NCBI GenBank assembly: GCA_028023455.1 | Contig: JAQFVV010012442.1 | Location: forward strand, 1,462,903-1,526,902 | Length of the DNA: 64,000 nucleotides | Source of the DNA: Epiperipatus broadwayi | Taxonomy: Eukaryota > Onychophora > Udeonychophora > Euonychophora > Peripatidae | Direction: 5' to 3' | Shown here: positions 61,650-64,000 of the stretch, in pieces | Numbering within the stretch: the first letter of the stretch is position 1 | Layout of the letters: every line of letters begins with the position of its first letter | Notes under the pieces: model-generated | What the model was told of the DNA's origin: nothing | The model's database searches: none | Seen by the model: only the letters and a program-made list of their open reading frames with translations | Program-made: the position numbers and the translations under genes

Positions 61650-62740
61650 AAATGGTATCACTTAATAAGTTATATTCATATGTTTAGATTTAAATAATTG
61701 TTTAATGAAAGGTATTAATAATTTGTATAACTGCTATACAAATATTTAGTTAATATTTAACAAAATGTGTGTTTATAATGTTAAATTTTATAAAAGTTAA
61801 AAGAAAAACAGAAAGAAAGAACGAAAGAAGAAAAAAAAAGCTAGCTGAATGAATAGTTTGTTAGTGTTTAAAATTTATTACGTTATTAAATAGCCAATAA
61901 GTTGGGTAAATTATTTCATTTATTTACTTGTATAATTTATACTTCAGTTAATTATCAAAATAATTCAATAGTATTTAATTATTCAAAGTTGAGGTTTATA
62001 ATTAAAATAAGCTTGCCTTTTAATAAAATTAGTTTCTGACTTTTATGTGTGTGTGCGTGCATGTATTTACTTATTGATCTTTAAATCTTTGATTCTATTC
62101 ATTTAAATATTTAATTTGTTTACTAAACTTTAAAAGTAAAATATATAATAAAACTTGGCAAATAAAATGGATAAAGTTATTATTTTAAACATCTGTTATT
62201 ATAAATTTATTAAACGCACATTGATTACGTAAGTAATACTTACTGAGGCTATAACCTCGACAATATGCGTATAACATGCAATAGTAGGGACTTCTATAGG
62301 TGTTTTAACCACAAACTTGTATAAACGAAATCAGGTGAAAAAAAAGTATTATTAGATTTTAAAATATGAGAATCAGTAAATTATTTTATTTATTATTTTT
62401 ATTATTTTTTAAAAAAAAACTTTATTCATGTTAATCTTTTGACTTGTTATTAATCTTAAAATTGGAACGCTGACACATGATATATATATATATTGAAAGG
62501 GAAAACTAAGACAAAGGGGGTTTGGATTGATTTGTTTTATATCACTAACTTTTGTCATTGATTAAATTTAAATAGTGTAAATTTTTTCTAAGTTTTATTT
62601 TTACTTTTATAAAATAAATGTAAAATGCATTTCTTTAAAATCGTTAACTTAGGATGAACAGCTAAAGAAATTAAGGTACCAGTTTCATGCTTTATTTAAA
62701 GTAAAACTTTCTGAATTTCATAATAACATTATGCACCAAG
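57640..62740. other. AT-rich region with no recognisable gene
   Basis: Nothing recognisable on either strand apart from A/T homopolymers, short (TA)n at 58986 and 59299, (TG)n at 59310-59322, and long (TA)n at 61568-61646. The 115-codon frame at 58098-58445 (-) has no motif and lies in a low-complexity setting. Confidence 0.6.
61568..61646. repeat. (TA)n microsatellite interrupted by CCA
   Basis: Two TA runs of about 35-40 bases separated by ACCATA. Confidence 0.95.
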
Positions 62741-62747
62741 ATAATAC

Positions 62748-63006
62748 TTGTTGTTTACTACTTAATTTCCAAAATGTAAAACTATTATTCAGCTTTAAAA
62801 TTCAACAATTGACAATGTTTAGTTACATTGGGAAAATCATATTGATTAGTATACCAAATTATTTTATGATAATAAATATTAGTTTTTTTGGGGAATGCAA
62901 ATTTAAAAGCAATATGATTTTCCCAATGTAACGAAACATTTTCAATTGTTGAATTTTAAAGCTGAATAATAGTTTTACATTTTGGAAACTAAGTAATAAA
63001 CAACAA
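62748..63006. repeat. long hairpin, 97-bp arms and 65-bp loop
   Basis: 62748-62844 pairs with 63006-62910 with only about four mismatches and no gaps (outer ends TTGTTGTTTA and TAAACAACAA; inner ends CATATTG and CAATATG). The loop (62845-62909) is unrelated AT-rich sequence. No coding capacity and no clear flanking duplication. It may be a MITE-like fold-back or an inverted duplication; if transcribed it would form a long double-stranded RNA. Confidence 0.9.
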
Positions 63007-63687
63007 ACTGTTCAAAAATAAAACTAACTTGGATAAATGCTTTGTTATTAACTATTAACTTTTAAAACAAAGAAATACCTAAATGATTTTTTTTAAATCT
63101 GCAAATTTAATACTACCTTCGGAAATTTAAGTTTTATTAAGAAAATAAAATATTTTTTAATTACGGAAATGTTCATTGATCGACTGCATTTTTAAAGAGA
63201 GAATGGAAAAACATAAAAAAAATTTACTGTTAAGAAATTAAATTGAATAAACCAGAATAAAATGAAAGAAAAGTTGACAAACAATAATAAAAGATATTTA
63301 GTGAAACCACATACAGTTATTAAAATTCTACATTTACTAATAAATTTACACATTTAAGTGTCATATTTTAAAACTAACTAGCTCATGTTTAAATTGCATC
63401 TATGTACAATGGATCCATACCTGTTCATGTTTAAAATAAAATATCTTATTCATGTACTTATCTTCTATCATAGTAAAAGTTGTAGCTAATTTGTTGTCTT
63501 AGAAAATAATATATTAGTTTGAAAAGTATGAATGAATCAATATTATGCTTATAGCAAACAATGTAGGACCTAGCACCATAACAGTTTGCCTACTGCTGAT
63601 GAAGCTTTACTAATGAACTAAGTTTATCATTATTATTATCATTACTGATATTTTTATTTTATTTTAAAATAATTGGTAACATAATAG

Positions 63688-63689
<2 letters not shown>

Positions 63690-63764
<75 letters not shown>
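63690..63764. repeat. (TA)n microsatellite
   Basis: TA run with one G interruption. The sequence to its right (63765-64000) has higher GC and may be the start of another repeat that leaves the window. Confidence 0.95.
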
Positions 63765-63766
<2 letters not shown>

Positions 63767-64000
63767 TACTCATCTTTTAGCTATAGATGCCACTCTATGT
63801 CACAATTTTCATGCCAAAAGACATAAAAATGCTGTTTCCATGGCCGACATGTTCGAACCTGCATTTTCTATAATACAACTTTTTTGTTGTGCTACAGAAT
63901 GCAGGCCACTATGTTGTGTCACTGAACAGCATGTATGTCACATAGCAGCAAATACATTTTCCAAATTTGCACAATTTAAGAAATAATTACAGCTTGATGA
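63765..64000. other. unassigned higher-GC segment at window end
   Basis: Base composition differs from the preceding AT-rich DNA. An open frame (about 63765-63986, plus, with a Cys-rich stretch LFCCATECRPLCC) exists but matches no family I know. The edge at (TA)n is like those of the mobile elements in the window, so a partial repeat is the best guess. Confidence 0.3.

Noticed and set aside
63598-63640. CTGATGAAG at 63597 as a hammerhead core
   Set aside because: Followed by AATGAAC, not GAAA, and no helix II or I can be drawn.
63732-63986. Cys-rich 84-codon frame at window end
   Set aside because: Begins in (TA)n and has no recognisable zinc-finger or knottin spacing; kept only as an unassigned segment.

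Overview
This window is almost certainly invertebrate animal (metazoan) nuclear DNA. It is very AT-rich, studded with long (TA)n tracts, and filled with decayed retroelements typical of animal genomes: Penelope-like elements (PLEs) with GIY-YIG endonucleases, an RTE-type LINE, a Ty3/gypsy element and very long LTR-type repeats. I found no convincing host protein gene, no tRNA or rRNA gene, no CRISPR array and no bacterial operon. The phylum cannot be decided from the sequence alone; arthropod, mollusc and flatworm all remain possible.

Layout. 0.27-1.83 kb: decayed PLE of family A (+). 1.98-2.65 kb: tandem repeat pair carrying hammerhead-like relics. 2.8-8.4 kb: AT-rich, no gene. 8.45-9.46 kb: 5'-truncated RTE LINE (-). 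9.57-18.30 kb: element Y, an LTR-type element on the minus strand with LTRs of about 2.65 and 1.9 kb around a 4.2-kb internal region that encodes only a broken coiled-coil and lysine-rich repeat protein. 18.69-21.29 kb: repeat X, a 2.6-kb solo-LTR-like element. 21.3-22.7 kb: a well-formed hammerhead ribozyme on the minus strand, a PLE-B tail, a fold-back element and an RTE 3' stub. 25.4-29.7 kb: PLE family B, as an inverted piece, then a partial unit, then a long unit containing a 500-N scaffold gap. 29.8-33.4 kb: region Z, LTR-like with three minisatellites. 33.6-33.9 kb: GATA array. 33.9-46.5 kb: two head-to-head PLE family C copies; the right one is split by a Ty3/gypsy element (37.58-45.52 kb, TSD agatg) whose left LTR is itself split by a second copy of X (38.12-40.72 kb). 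50.9-52.9 kb: PLE-A with an uninterrupted RT + GIY-YIG reading frame (-), the best-preserved gene here. 53.4-57.0 kb: a diverged relative of the Y LTR. 57-64 kb: AT-rich, with one hammerhead relic and a near-perfect 97-bp-arm hairpin.

The most interesting signal is RNA rather than protein. Hammerhead self-cleaving ribozymes, intact or decayed, recur at PLE ends, and PLE-B has a conserved hammerhead-like variant whose core appears to replace the C3-G8 pair with U3-A8. Other notable points are a protein built of exact 30-residue lysine-rich repeats in the gag-only LTR element Y, a readable three-step nest of insertions, and repeated inverted copies of flanking sequence around (TA)n tracts. All homology statements are by eye; no alignments or database searches were run.
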